Assembly: GCF_000526995.1 (NCBI RefSeq)
Contig: NZ_AZUI01000001.1
Location: 2,232,001 to 2,296,000 of the forward strand
DNA length: 64,000 bases
Source of the DNA: Lacrimispora indolis DSM 755
GTDB taxonomy: Bacteria; Bacillota; Clostridia; Lachnospirales; Lachnospiraceae
Reading direction: 5' to 3'
Position numbers and translations under genes: made by a program. How positions within the stretch are numbered: position 1 is the first letter of the stretch; every line of letters starts with the position of its first letter. The notes under the pieces were generated by a model. It worked only from the letters and a program-made list of their open reading frames with translations, searched no databases and was not told the DNA's origin. Below, piece after piece: positions 54,205 through 62,710 of this stretch.

Positions 54205-55581
54205 ATGTACAGAACGATATTGGATTATATCAGACGGAACCGGCTGTTTGCTCCGGGAGACCGCGTCATAGTGGCGCTTTCCGGAGGGGCCGATTCGGTC
54301 TGTCTTCTTGTAGTCTTAAATGAGCTTAAGGAAGCGCTGGGACTGGAATTAAAGGCAGTCCATGTCCATCACGGCCTAAGAGGGAAAGAGGCGGACCGGG
54401 ACAGGGATTACGCCGGGGAGCTGGCAAAAAAGCTGGGGGTGGCTTTTTCCTGCGTCCAGGTGGATGCGGCCCTTTATGCCCAGGAACAGGGAATGTCGGT
54501 GGAAGAGGCCGGCCGGCATCTGCGTTACCAGATTTTTGAAAAAGAGCGCAAGGACTTTTCAGGAACAAAAATAGCGGTGGCCCATCATAAGGATGACCAG
54601 GCGGAGACTATTCTTTATAACCTGTTCCGGGGAACAGGGCTAAAGGGACTTGGGGGAATGCGTCCCGTCCGGGACAGGATTGTCCGACCGCTGCTGTGTG
54701 TTGGAAGAGAGGAAATTCTTGCATATCTGGAGGAAAAAAGGATATCTTATTGTGAGGACTCCACCAATGCCCAGACAGATTATGTGAGAAACCGCATAAG
54801 GAGCAGGATCCTGCCGGAGATCAGGGAAAAGGTCAATAAACGGGCAGGAGAAAACATCCTTCATGCAGGGGAAATGGCCGCTCAGGCCGATGCCTATCTG
54901 GAGAAACAGGCCGAAGAGATACTAAAGGCCCGGGGAGTATGGGAAACGGATGAGGCAGGAACAGAAAGAGGCCTTGGCGTGGAGGCAAAGGCCCTTCTGG
55001 CAGAAGATGACATTATAAAGAACTATGTGATCCGGAGGATGATCCGGTCTGTCAATGAATCCATGAAGGATATTACCATGACTCACGTGGAAAGCGCAGC
55101 AGCGCTTCTTTTTGGTTCTGACCGCAGACAGGTGGATCTGCCCTGCGGGCTTATTGCGGTGCGCACGGCAGGAGAATTGTGGATAAAAAAGAAGAAACGG
55201 GAAGAATTGGTGGATAAGGAAAGGGATTTTCCTCTCCCTGAACTGGATTTTAAGGTCTTTCCTTACAAAAAAGGCCAGGAAATTCCCAAAAACGGGTATA
55301 CGAAATGGTTTGATTATGATAAAATCAAATGTGCACTCTCAGTGAGGTATCGTGAAACCGGAGATTACATGACACTGGCCGGAGGCGGCAGAAAAACCAT
55401 CAAGGCATTTATGATTGATGAGAAGATTCCCAAGGAGGAACGGGAAAAAATTCCCCTGGTGGCGGAAGGTTCCCATGTCCTCTGGGTCATCGGATACCGG
55501 ATCAGTGAATATTATAAGATAACAGATGATACCCATACAGTAATACAAATGCAGTTAGACGGAGGAAAGAACAATGGATGA
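54205..55581 (+). CDS. tilS: tRNA(Ile)-lysidine synthetase
   Basis: 458 residues. N-terminal PP-loop ATPase with VALSGGADSV (Ser26-Ser31), VHVHHGLRGKEADRD, AHHKDDQAET and RPLLCVGREEI; C-terminal TilS domain with GGGRKTIKAFMIDEKIPKEE and VLWVIGYRIS. It converts the wobble cytidine of tRNA-Ile(CAU) to lysidine, so that AUA is read as Ile. Its end overlaps hpt by 8 nt. Confidence 0.96.
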   Translation: MYRTILDYIRRNRLFAPGDRVIVALSGGADSVCLLVVLNELKEALGLELKAVHVHHGLRGKEADRDRDYAGELAKKLGVAFSCVQVDAALYAQEQGMSVEEAGRHLRYQIFEKERKDFSGTKIAVAHHKDDQAETILYNLFRGTGLKGLGGMRPVRDRIVRPLLCVGREEILAYLEEKRISYCEDSTNAQTDYVRNRIRSRILPEIREKVNKRAGENILHAGEMAAQADAYLEKQAEEILKARGVWETDEAGTERGLGVEAKALLAEDDIIKNYVIRRMIRSVNESMKDITMTHVESAAALLFGSDRRQVDLPCGLIAVRTAGELWIKKKKREELVDKERDFPLPELDFKVFPYKKGQEIPKNGYTKWFDYDKIKCALSVRYRETGDYMTLAGGGRKTIKAFMIDEKIPKEEREKIPLVAEGSHVLWVIGYRISEYYKITDDTHTVIQMQLDGGKNNG

Positions 55582-56101
55582 AAAGATACGCATATTGTTA
55601 TCAGAGGAAGAGGTAGCAAAAAGGGTAAAAGAAATAGCAGACGAGGTAAGCAGGGATTATGAGGGAAAACCTCTTCATTTGATCTGCATTTTAAAGGGAG
55701 GCGTTTTCTTTACCTGTGAACTTGCAAAAAGGATCAATCTGCCCCTTACTATGGATTTCATGTCCGTATCCAGTTACGGCGCCGGAACGGTGTCCAGCGG
55801 AATCGTTAAGATCATCAAAGACCTTGATGATCCCATTGAAGGGAAGGATGTATTGATCGTGGAAGATATCATTGATTCCGGCAATACCCTGGCCTATTTA
55901 ATTGAGGTGTTAAAGCAGAGAAACCCAAACAGCATTGAGCTTTGTACTCTTCTTGATAAGCCGGAGCGCCGGGTGAAGGATCAGGTTAAGGTGAAGTATA
56001 CCTGTTTTACTGTGCCGGATCTGTTTATCATTGGATATGGCCTTGATTACGATCAGAAATACAGGAATTTACCATATATTGGAGTTATAGAACAGCAATA
56101 A
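55574..56101 (+). CDS. hpt: Hypoxanthine phosphoribosyltransferase
   Basis: 175 residues. PRPP-binding motif VLIVEDIIDSGNTLAYL begins at residue 93; LKGGVFFTCELAKRI and FIIGYGLDYDQKYRNLPYIG bind the purine. It salvages hypoxanthine and guanine to IMP and GMP. GGAGGAAAG lies inside the tilS end. The tilS-hpt-ftsH order is conserved in Firmicutes, where hpt and TilS have been linked to ftsH expression. Confidence 0.96.
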   Translation: MDEKIRILLSEEEVAKRVKEIADEVSRDYEGKPLHLICILKGGVFFTCELAKRINLPLTMDFMSVSSYGAGTVSSGIVKIIKDLDDPIEGKDVLIVEDIIDSGNTLAYLIEVLKQRNPNSIELCTLLDKPERRVKDQVKVKYTCFTVPDLFIIGYGLDYDQKYRNLPYIGVIEQQ

Positions 56102-56110
56102 GGAGGCAGC

Positions 56111-57931
56111 ATGTTGAAACAACAGCAACCATTCAGAGGCTTGGGATTTCTGCTCCTTCTGGTCATCATGCTTATATTTGCCAGTAGGCTGCCCCAAAAG
56201 AGTGAGATCATTACCAACCAGGAGCTTATGCAGGCGATTGATAATGGGACCATAGCTTCGGCAACTATCAGGCAGAGTGACCCGCCCCCAACGGGAAGGA
56301 TCGAGATGGCCATGACTGACGGCTCATCAAAGCAGGCCAATGTGTCTAATGTAATTGAGATTCAGGATCGTTTAGACCGCAATGGAGTCACCTACACGGT
56401 GGATGCAGTACAAAAGGAAAATTTATTCCTGACCATTACGCTTCCGTTGATCCTGACGGCAGTAGTTTTAGTTTTTCTGTTCATGTTAATGAACGCCAGG
56501 GCAGGAGCAGGAAGCGCAAATGCCAAAATGATGAATTTTGGAAGGAGCCGGGCTCATCTTGCAAAGGATGCAAATAAGGTGAACTTCGGCAAGGTCGCAG
56601 GGCTTGAAGAGGAAAAAGAGGAGCTTGAAGAAGTGGTTGATTTCTTAAAGAATCCTCAGAAGTATACCAGTGTGGGTGCACGGATCCCCAAGGGCATCCT
56701 GCTTGTAGGGCCTCCCGGAACAGGAAAGACCCTTCTTGCAAAGGCAGTGGCAGGAGAGGCAGGGGTGCCGTTTTTCTCCATTTCCGGTTCTGATTTTGTG
56801 GAAATGTTTGTAGGTGTGGGTGCTTCCCGCGTGAGAGACTTATTTGAAGAAGGAAAAAAGCATGCCCCCTGTATCATATTCATCGATGAGATCGATGCAG
56901 TAGCCCGCCGCAGAGGTACCGGCATGGGCGGCGGACACGACGAGAGAGAGCAGACCCTAAACCAGCTTCTTGTAGAGATGGATGGCTTCGGGATCAATGA
57001 AGGGATCATCGTTATGGCGGCCACAAACCGTGTGGATATCCTGGACCCGGCGATCCTGCGTCCCGGCCGTTTTGACCGGAAGGTAGGAGTGGGAAGGCCT
57101 GATGTAAAAGGAAGAGAAGAAATCCTGAAGGTTCATTCCAAGGAAAAACCCCTAGGAGAGGACGTGGATTTAAGAAGGATCGCCCAGACTACGGCCGGAT
57201 TCACCGGAGCAGATTTAGAGAACCTTATGAATGAGGCGGCCATCTATGCAGCCAGACACAGCAAGAAATTCATTAATCAGGCTGATGTTGATAAGGCCTT
57301 TGTGAAGGTGGGAATCGGAGCCGAGAAAAAGAGCAAGGTAATCACTGAAAAGGAAAAGAGGATCACGGCTTACCATGAAGCAGGCCATGCGATTTTGTTC
57401 CATCTGCTTCCTGATGAAGGGCCGGTGCATACTATTTCCATCATTCCTACGGGAGTCGGAGCCGCCGGATATACCATGCCATTGCCGGAAACCGACCATA
57501 TGTTCAACACCAGAGGCAAGATGCTTCAGGATATTATGGTGGATTTAGGCGGAAGGATCGCAGAGGAGCTTATTTTCGGAGATATCACCACCGGAGCTTC
57601 CCAGGATATTAAGCAGGCCACAGCTGTGGCCAGGGCCATGGTGACCCAGTACGGGATGTCCGATAAGGTGGGCATGATAAATTATGATAATGACGGCGAT
57701 GAAGTCTTTATCGGCCGGGATTTGGCCCATGCAAAGAGCTATGGCGGCCAGGTAGCCAACACCATTGACAATGAAGTAAAACGGATCATAGATGAGTGCT
57801 ATGAAAAGGCAAAGGAGATCATCTTAAAGCATGAGGAAGTGCTCCACGCCTGCTGTAAGCTGCTCATGGAAAAGGAAAAAATTGGACAGCAGGAATTCGA
57901 AAGTCTGTTTTCTGCAGTTGCAGAAGGCTAA
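56111..57931 (+). CDS. ftsH: ATP-dependent zinc metalloprotease FtsH
   Basis: 606 residues. Two N-terminal transmembrane helices (about 9-26 and 100-122) flank a small extracellular domain. AAA+ module with Walker A GPPGTGKT (about 200-207), Walker B FIDEID (about 257-262) and [23 protein letters not shown]. The M41 protease has HEAGH at 422-426. It degrades membrane and regulatory proteins. AAGGAGG precedes the ATG at 56111. Ends at a terminator (57960-58006). Confidence 0.97.
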   Translation: MLKQQQPFRGLGFLLLLVIMLIFASRLPQKSEIITNQELMQAIDNGTIASATIRQSDPPPTGRIEMAMTDGSSKQANVSNVIEIQDRLDRNGVTYTVDAVQKENLFLTITLPLILTAVVLVFLFMLMNARAGAGSANAKMMNFGRSRAHLAKDANKVNFGKVAGLEEEKEELEEVVDFLKNPQKYTSVGARIPKGILLVGPPGTGKTLLAKAVAGEAGVPFFSISGSDFVEMFVGVGASRVRDLFEEGKKHAPCIIFIDEIDAVARRRGTGMGGGHDEREQTLNQLLVEMDGFGINEGIIVMAATNRVDILDPAILRPGRFDRKVGVGRPDVKGREEILKVHSKEKPLGEDVDLRRIAQTTAGFTGADLENLMNEAAIYAARHSKKFINQADVDKAFVKVGIGAEKKSKVITEKEKRITAYHEAGHAILFHLLPDEGPVHTISIIPTGVGAAGYTMPLPETDHMFNTRGKMLQDIMVDLGGRIAEELIFGDITTGASQDIKQATAVARAMVTQYGMSDKVGMINYDNDGDEVFIGRDLAHAKSYGGQVANTIDNEVKRIIDECYEKAKEIILKHEEVLHACCKLLMEKEKIGQQEFESLFSAVAEG

Positions 57932-57959
57932 AGTCATCTGCCGTCTTAAACGAGATAGA

Positions 57960-58010
57960 AGCGCAGAATCTGGGAAAATATCTAAGTTTTTTCCTGGATT
58001 CTGTGCTTTT
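57960..58010 (+). terminator. Terminator after ftsH
   Basis: AGCGCAGAATCTGGGAAAA pairs with TTTTCCTGGATTCTGTGCT, followed by a T6 run. A few G-T pairs and one mismatch. Confidence 0.75.
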
Positions 58011-58300
58011 TTGTGTTTAATGCGGAGACAGAGGAAAAATGCATAAAAAATTACAAGTAAAAAAATGATGTTTGTGCACACTTATTTTCTTAGTCGTGGT
58101 ATAGTAATAATCGTAAACCCCCCCAATACATTATATAGTTTTTGCTACACCCCATAAGAAACGAAATACCTTCTCCGAAAAACGGTCAGCTGCCCCGCTG
58201 ACCGTTTTTTCTGCCTCTTACTTAAAAAGGCGGGTTGTATATTTTGATTCAATCGGATAAAATAGAACGTATAGACGACGAGAAAGGAAATGAAAATTAT
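58011..58300 (+). promoter_or_regulatory. Leader region of the GH13 gene with an internal terminator
   Basis: A TATAGT -10 lies at about 58101 (GGTATAGTAATAATC). About 75 nt downstream, AAAAACGGTCAGC (58178-58190) pairs exactly with GCTGACCGTTTTT (58197-58209) and a T6 run follows. The hairpin stands between promoter and gene, so it may act as an attenuator, or close a short separate RNA. Confidence 0.5.
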
Positions 58301-60364
58301 ATGTGCTTCCAGGCTGAGGCGTTAAATAAAGATGCGTTATTTACTGATGAGACAGAAAGTTTCCGATTCCCGGCAGAACCCGGTTTGGGGGATGATGTGA
58401 TCCTGTTTTTTCGGACGGCAAAGGACGATGCAGATCAGGTTTGTTATATCCAGGATGGATTAAATGAAGAGACAGCCATGGAAAAGGCAGAGTCCGACGG
58501 GCAGTTCGATTATTATAAATATAGATTGACGGCAGTTTATGAGAATATCAGCTACAGCTTTAAGGTTATAAAGGGCGGAGAGGTCTGTTACTATAACCGG
58601 CTGGGTCCTTCCGGGGATAATCCGGAAGGTTTTTACTTTCGTATGGTTCCCGGCTTTTCTACGCCTGACTGGGCCAAGGGTGCGGTCATGTACCAGATTT
58701 ATGTAGACCGGTTCTGCAACGGAGATGTGACTAATGACGTGGTGGACGGGGAATATGTGTACATCGGCCGTCCCGTATCCGGTGTAAAGGACTGGGGAAA
58801 ATATCCTAACCAGATGGATGTGGGGTATTTTTACGGCGGCGATCTCCAGGGAGTATGGGATAAGCTGGATTACTTAAAGAATCTGGGAGTTGATGTGATT
58901 TACTTTAATCCTATTTTTGTATCACCCTCCAATCACAAGTATGACTGCCAGGATTACGACCACATTGATCCCCATTATGGCGTGATCGCAAAAGATGGGG
59001 GGGAGCCGGTGGCTCCTGATGCCAAGGATAACCAGTATGCCACAAAATACATGATCCGGACAACAGATAAAGAGAATTTAGAAGCCAGCAATGAATTTTT
59101 TGCCCGGTTTGTGGAAGAGGTGCACAAACGGGGGATGAGGGTGATCCTTGACGGAGTATTTAATCATTGCGGCTCTTTTAATAAATGGCTGGATGGGGAA
59201 CGTATTTATGAAATGTCAGGAAGGTACGAGCCGGGAGCCTATGTGTCAAAGGACAGTCCATACCGGACGTTTTTTAAATTTTACGATCAGGAAGCCTGGC
59301 CCTATAACGGGTCTTACGATGGCTGGTGGGGGCATTCCACACTTCCTAAGCTGAATTATGAGGATTCCCTGGCCTTGTACGAGTATATCCTGCAGATCGC
59401 CCGTAAATGGGTGTCCCCGCCTTATAATGTGGACGGCTGGCGTCTTGATGTGGCCGCTGATTTAGGGCACAGCAGCGAGTACAACCATAAATTCTGGAGG
59501 GATTTCCGGAAGGCGGTGAAGGAAGCAAATCCTGAGGCCATTGTGCTGGCGGAGCACTACGGAGACCCATCCGGCTGGCTCCAGGGCGACCAGTGGGATA
59601 CTGTCATGAATTATGATGCCTTCATGGAGCCTGTGACCTGGTTTCTGACAGGGATGGAAAAACACAGCGACGAAAGCAATCCCAGCCTGTTCGGGGATGG
59701 GGAAAGCTTTTTTAAGTCCATGAATTATCATATGAGCCGTATGATGACAGGCTCCATCCAGATAGCTATGAATGAGCTGTCAAACCACGATCATTCCCGT
59801 TTTATGACAAGAACCAACCGAAGGGTGGGACGGACATCCACTCTGGGCCCGGAGGCGGCTTCCCAGGGAATCAATAATGGAATATTCAGAGAAGCGGTTA
59901 TGATCCAGATGACCTGGCCCGGTGCGCCTACGATTTATTATGGAGACGAGGCAGGGGTCTGCGGCTGGACGGACCCGGATAACCGGAGGACCTATCCCTG
60001 GGGGAAAGAGGATTTAGAGCTGATCGAATTTCACCGGTATATGACAGGACTTCACCACAGCATACCGGCGCTGCGCCTTGGATCCTTAAAGCAGCTTCTG
60101 GCCGGAAAGCATCTGATCTCCTACGGCCGTTTCAGCGGAGACAGCATTTGTGCCGTGGCGGTCAACAATCTTCCGGAGGAACGGCAGGTCATGATCCCTG
60201 TTTGGCAGTTGGGAATGAAAGACGGAGAAACCATGTCCCGCTACATGCTGACCTATGAAAATGGCTACAATGTGGGGAAGATATCCTATGAGGTAGAGAA
60301 CGGCCAGGTGCTTGTCTCCATGCCCGGAATAAGCTCTGTTTTGCTGGTTGCTGACCCGGATTAG
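58301..60364 (+). CDS. GH13 alpha-glucosidase / neopullulanase-like enzyme
   Basis: About 687 residues. An N-terminal beta domain (about 1-125, CBM34-like) precedes the GH13 barrel: VMYQIYVDRFCNGD, DVIYFNPIF, VILDGVFNHCG, nucleophile region DGWRLDVAADLG, acid/base VLAEHYG, and LSNHDHSR with the third carboxylate. A C-terminal beta domain closes it. It cleaves alpha-1,4 (and perhaps alpha-1,6) links of maltodextrins or pullulan in the cytoplasm, as no signal peptide is seen. The start is uncertain: the frame opens at 58235 (TTG) and 58244 (TTG); ATG 58301 fits the family length but its AAAGGA is 12 nt away. Confidence 0.88.
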   Translation: MCFQAEALNKDALFTDETESFRFPAEPGLGDDVILFFRTAKDDADQVCYIQDGLNEETAMEKAESDGQFDYYKYRLTAVYENISYSFKVIKGGEVCYYNRLGPSGDNPEGFYFRMVPGFSTPDWAKGAVMYQIYVDRFCNGDVTNDVVDGEYVYIGRPVSGVKDWGKYPNQMDVGYFYGGDLQGVWDKLDYLKNLGVDVIYFNPIFVSPSNHKYDCQDYDHIDPHYGVIAKDGGEPVAPDAKDNQYATKYMIRTTDKENLEASNEFFARFVEEVHKRGMRVILDGVFNHCGSFNKWLDGERIYEMSGRYEPGAYVSKDSPYRTFFKFYDQEAWPYNGSYDGWWGHSTLPKLNYEDSLALYEYILQIARKWVSPPYNVDGWRLDVAADLGHSSEYNHKFWRDFRKAVKEANPEAIVLAEHYGDPSGWLQGDQWDTVMNYDAFMEPVTWFLTGMEKHSDESNPSLFGDGESFFKSMNYHMSRMMTGSIQIAMNELSNHDHSRFMTRTNRRVGRTSTLGPEAASQGINNGIFREAVMIQMTWPGAPTIYYGDEAGVCGWTDPDNRRTYPWGKEDLELIEFHRYMTGLHHSIPALRLGSLKQLLAGKHLISYGRFSGDSICAVAVNNLPEERQVMIPVWQLGMKDGETMSRYMLTYENGYNVGKISYEVENGQVLVSMPGISSVLLVADPD

Positions 60365-60444
60365 AATTTTTATTTTTTTCTAAAAAACCTTGATTTTTTA
60401 ATGTCCCTGTGATAAAATAACACTCGCTTGCTTAATAAAAGCAT

Positions 60445-60526
60445 GGGTGGGTTCCCGAGCGGCCAAAGGGGGCAGACTGTAAATCTGTTGTCGACGACTT
60501 CGAAGGTTCGAATCCTTCTCCACCCA
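60445..60526 (+). tRNA. tRNA-Tyr (anticodon GTA)
   Basis: Acceptor GGGTGGG pairs with TCCACCC (60519-60525), discriminator A. Anticodon stem GCAGA/TCTGT frames loop CTGTAAA. A long variable arm and T arm GAAGG-TTCGAAT-CCTTC are present. CCA is not encoded. A class II shape with GTA is diagnostic for bacterial tRNA-Tyr. Confidence 0.95.
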
Positions 60527-60566
60527 GTCCGTACCGTTGGAAAGAAGTAAAACGGTATATGAGAAT

Positions 60567-60652
60567 GCCGGCGTGGCGGAACTGGCAGACGCACAGGACT
60601 TAAAATCCTGCGGGACTTACCTCCCGTACCGGTTCGATTCCGGTCGCCGGCA
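60567..60652 (+). tRNA. tRNA-Leu (anticodon TAA)
   Basis: Acceptor GCCGGCG pairs with CGCCGGC (60645-60651), discriminator A. Anticodon stem CAGGA/TCCTG with loop CTTAAAA gives TAA, reading UUA/UUG. Long variable arm (CGGGACTTACCTCCCG) and T loop TTCGATT. CCA not encoded. It follows tRNA-Tyr by 40 nt, probably on one transcript. Confidence 0.95.
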
Positions 60653-60661
60653 TGATGAAAG

Positions 60662-60700
60662 AGAGTTATCGTATGTAACCATACGATAGCTCTTTTTTTA
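60662..60700 (+). terminator. Terminator after the tRNA pair
   Basis: AGAGTTATCGTATG (60662-60675) pairs with CATACGATAGCTCT (60680-60693) with one G-T pair, then T7. Confidence 0.85.
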
Positions 60701-60750
60701 TAGCCTTTTGTCGATATATAATGAGATGGAGAGTAAAAGTATAACATCAT

Positions 60751-60938
60751 ACTCAAACGTTTGGGTGAAATTTGTACAAATCATAATAGGGCTATGTTAT
60801 TCTATGATCAGAACAAAAGAAATTGCCGTTGAATGATTTCATCCGGTGATAGGAATGGACATAATAAGATCCATGCGGATACAAATATCCGATGAAAAAG
60901 GGAGCGATCCGACAGTATGCGACAGCGCCCTTTTTTGC
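60751..60938 (+). promoter_or_regulatory. Promoter region of the second YesM-type kinase gene
   Basis: Two palindromes lie close together: CAAACGTTTG at 60754-60763 and ATTTGTACAAAT at 60770-60781, suited to regulator binding. A hairpin AAAAAGGGAGCG/GCGCCCTTTTTT at about 60895-60936, just before the gene, looks like a terminator or attenuator. Regulators are unknown. Confidence 0.4.
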
Positions 60939-60965
60939 TATGACAGGGGACAAGGGGGTGTTTTT

Positions 60966-62693
60966 TTGAGCAAAAAACGAATTTCAATCAAATACCGGTT
61001 TCTGCTTGCCGTAATATTGATCCTGGTTCCGCTCACTCTGGTGTTCAGCATATTTACCACAAAAGCGGTTTCCCACTTAAACCGGCAGCTGGCGGAAGCG
61101 AATCGGAATACTCTGCTGAGCTTCTGCACGGCCATCACCGACGAGATCCAGCTGGCGGAAAGTACCATGAACCTGCTATGGGGGGAGAGCGAGGCCTTTG
61201 CCCGGATCAGCCAGGCTTCTGAAACTGAGCGGCCGGAGCCGGCACTGGCGGAGCTGGAGACCGTATTTGAAGACCGTATGGAAAGCAATCAGACCATTTC
61301 CAGCCTTGCCATCTATTCACCAGCGTTTGGAATGGCCTGCGAAACATACGCAGGCAGAAGCCAGTACTCGGACAGCGAGAAAAAGGCAATGGAAGGGCTG
61401 ATGCTCCGGCTGCTGGAGGACCAGGGAGAAAAACGGCTCGGATGGTTTATGGAACACGCGGGGGAAGACTGGTTTTTTGTCCGCATCGTTCAGAAGGGAA
61501 CGACCTCGGCCGTGTGCCTGATCGATATCCAGGACATTTCAAGACGGTCCCAGGCCAATTATGCCATGGCTTCGCCGGTTGTGTTTGTTCAGAAGGGAAA
61601 ACCTCTGACTCCGGCTATGTGGCTGAAGAAAACCTGGGTGGACAAAATTCCCGAAGTGAAGGATTTCCGCTTTGCCGGGAAAGAGCAGCAGTACATGGTG
61701 GTGAAAGAGACCCTGATGGGACTTGATGTTTTATATGGAGTTCCCTACCGGAACAACATGGGGACCTTAGGCTGGCTGCGGCTTGGTCCATGGCTGTTTT
61801 CCGGCGTGTCCACGCTGGTGCTTCTGGCCGCATGGATTTATTTGAAATACAGCTTTTTCCGCCCGCTGTCCGATCTGGTAAAAACCATGGAGCGGATCCG
61901 GGCCAATGATCTGGAAAGCCGTCCGGGCCGATACAGCAGCAAGGAATTTGCGCAGGTGAATGAAACGTTCAATCAAATGATAGATACCATAACCAATTTA
62001 AAGATTGAAAACTATGAACAGAGAATCTCAGCCCAAAATGACAGGCTCCTGGCACAGCAGTCAGAAATGAATGCCCAGAAAGCGGAGCTGGCCGCATTGA
62101 GGATGCAGATTCATCCTCACTTTTATCTCAATTGCCTGAAAAATATTTACGGAATGGCCCAGGCCGGTTCCTTTCAGGATATACAGGGGATGATTCTGCT
62201 TCTTTCCAGTCATCTCCGTTATACGTTCACAATAAGCAGTGATCTGGTGCCCTTAAGCCGGGAGCTGCAGATGTGCGAAAACTATATTCAGCTTCAGGCC
62301 GTCGGGCAGGAAGAAAAGCCTCAGTGCTTATTAAATATTGACCCGGATCTGCTGGATTTTAAGGTGCCTCCCATCAGCCTGCTGACCCTGGTGGAAAATT
62401 GTGTAAAGCATGGAACCGTACAGGACCGCGCCCTGTCCGTAAAAATCACTGCCGTAAAAAAGACCATAGAAAATGGTTTTTTGGTGGATATTATCATCCA
62501 GGACAATGGAGCGGGCTTTGCCGGTGAAATCATGGATGAATTGAACCGGAACGGGGACGGAGAATTCAATGAAGTACATGTGGGGCTGTTCAATGTAATC
62601 CGGAGGTTCCGGCTTTTATACGGAGAAAATTTTGCGGTCAGCTGCTGGAATAAGGAGGGGGCCGCAATTGAGCTTTTGTTTTATCTGGCTTAA
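60966..62693 (+). CDS. YesM-type sensor histidine kinase
   Basis: About 575 residues. Transmembrane helices at about 10-32 and 275-297 enclose an extracellular sensing domain; HAMP follows (about 298-350), a coiled coil, then the kinase domain with phospho-acceptor His in LRMQIHPHFYLNCLKNIYG and an ATP-binding domain (TLVENCVKHGTV, DNGAGFAGEI). Note FYLNC where relatives have FLYN. The open frame goes back to 60846, but the TTG at 60966 has AAGGGGGTG at good distance and begins LSKKRISIKYRF, the natural start; the upstream part spans a terminator-like hairpin. It pairs with the next gene. Confidence 0.88.
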   Translation: MSKKRISIKYRFLLAVILILVPLTLVFSIFTTKAVSHLNRQLAEANRNTLLSFCTAITDEIQLAESTMNLLWGESEAFARISQASETERPEPALAELETVFEDRMESNQTISSLAIYSPAFGMACETYAGRSQYSDSEKKAMEGLMLRLLEDQGEKRLGWFMEHAGEDWFFVRIVQKGTTSAVCLIDIQDISRRSQANYAMASPVVFVQKGKPLTPAMWLKKTWVDKIPEVKDFRFAGKEQQYMVVKETLMGLDVLYGVPYRNNMGTLGWLRLGPWLFSGVSTLVLLAAWIYLKYSFFRPLSDLVKTMERIRANDLESRPGRYSSKEFAQVNETFNQMIDTITNLKIENYEQRISAQNDRLLAQQSEMNAQKAELAALRMQIHPHFYLNCLKNIYGMAQAGSFQDIQGMILLLSSHLRYTFTISSDLVPLSRELQMCENYIQLQAVGQEEKPQCLLNIDPDLLDFKVPPISLLTLVENCVKHGTVQDRALSVKITAVKKTIENGFLVDIIIQDNGAGFAGEIMDELNRNGDGEFNEVHVGLFNVIRRFRLLYGENFAVSCWNKEGAAIELLFYLA

Positions 62694-62710
62694 GTGAAAG
62701 GAGAAGAGGT

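Noticed and set aside
60846..60965. Extended N-terminus of the second YesM kinase
   Set aside because: It would be translated across a terminator-like hairpin, lacks a ribosome-binding site and puts 40 non-homologous residues before the membrane helix.
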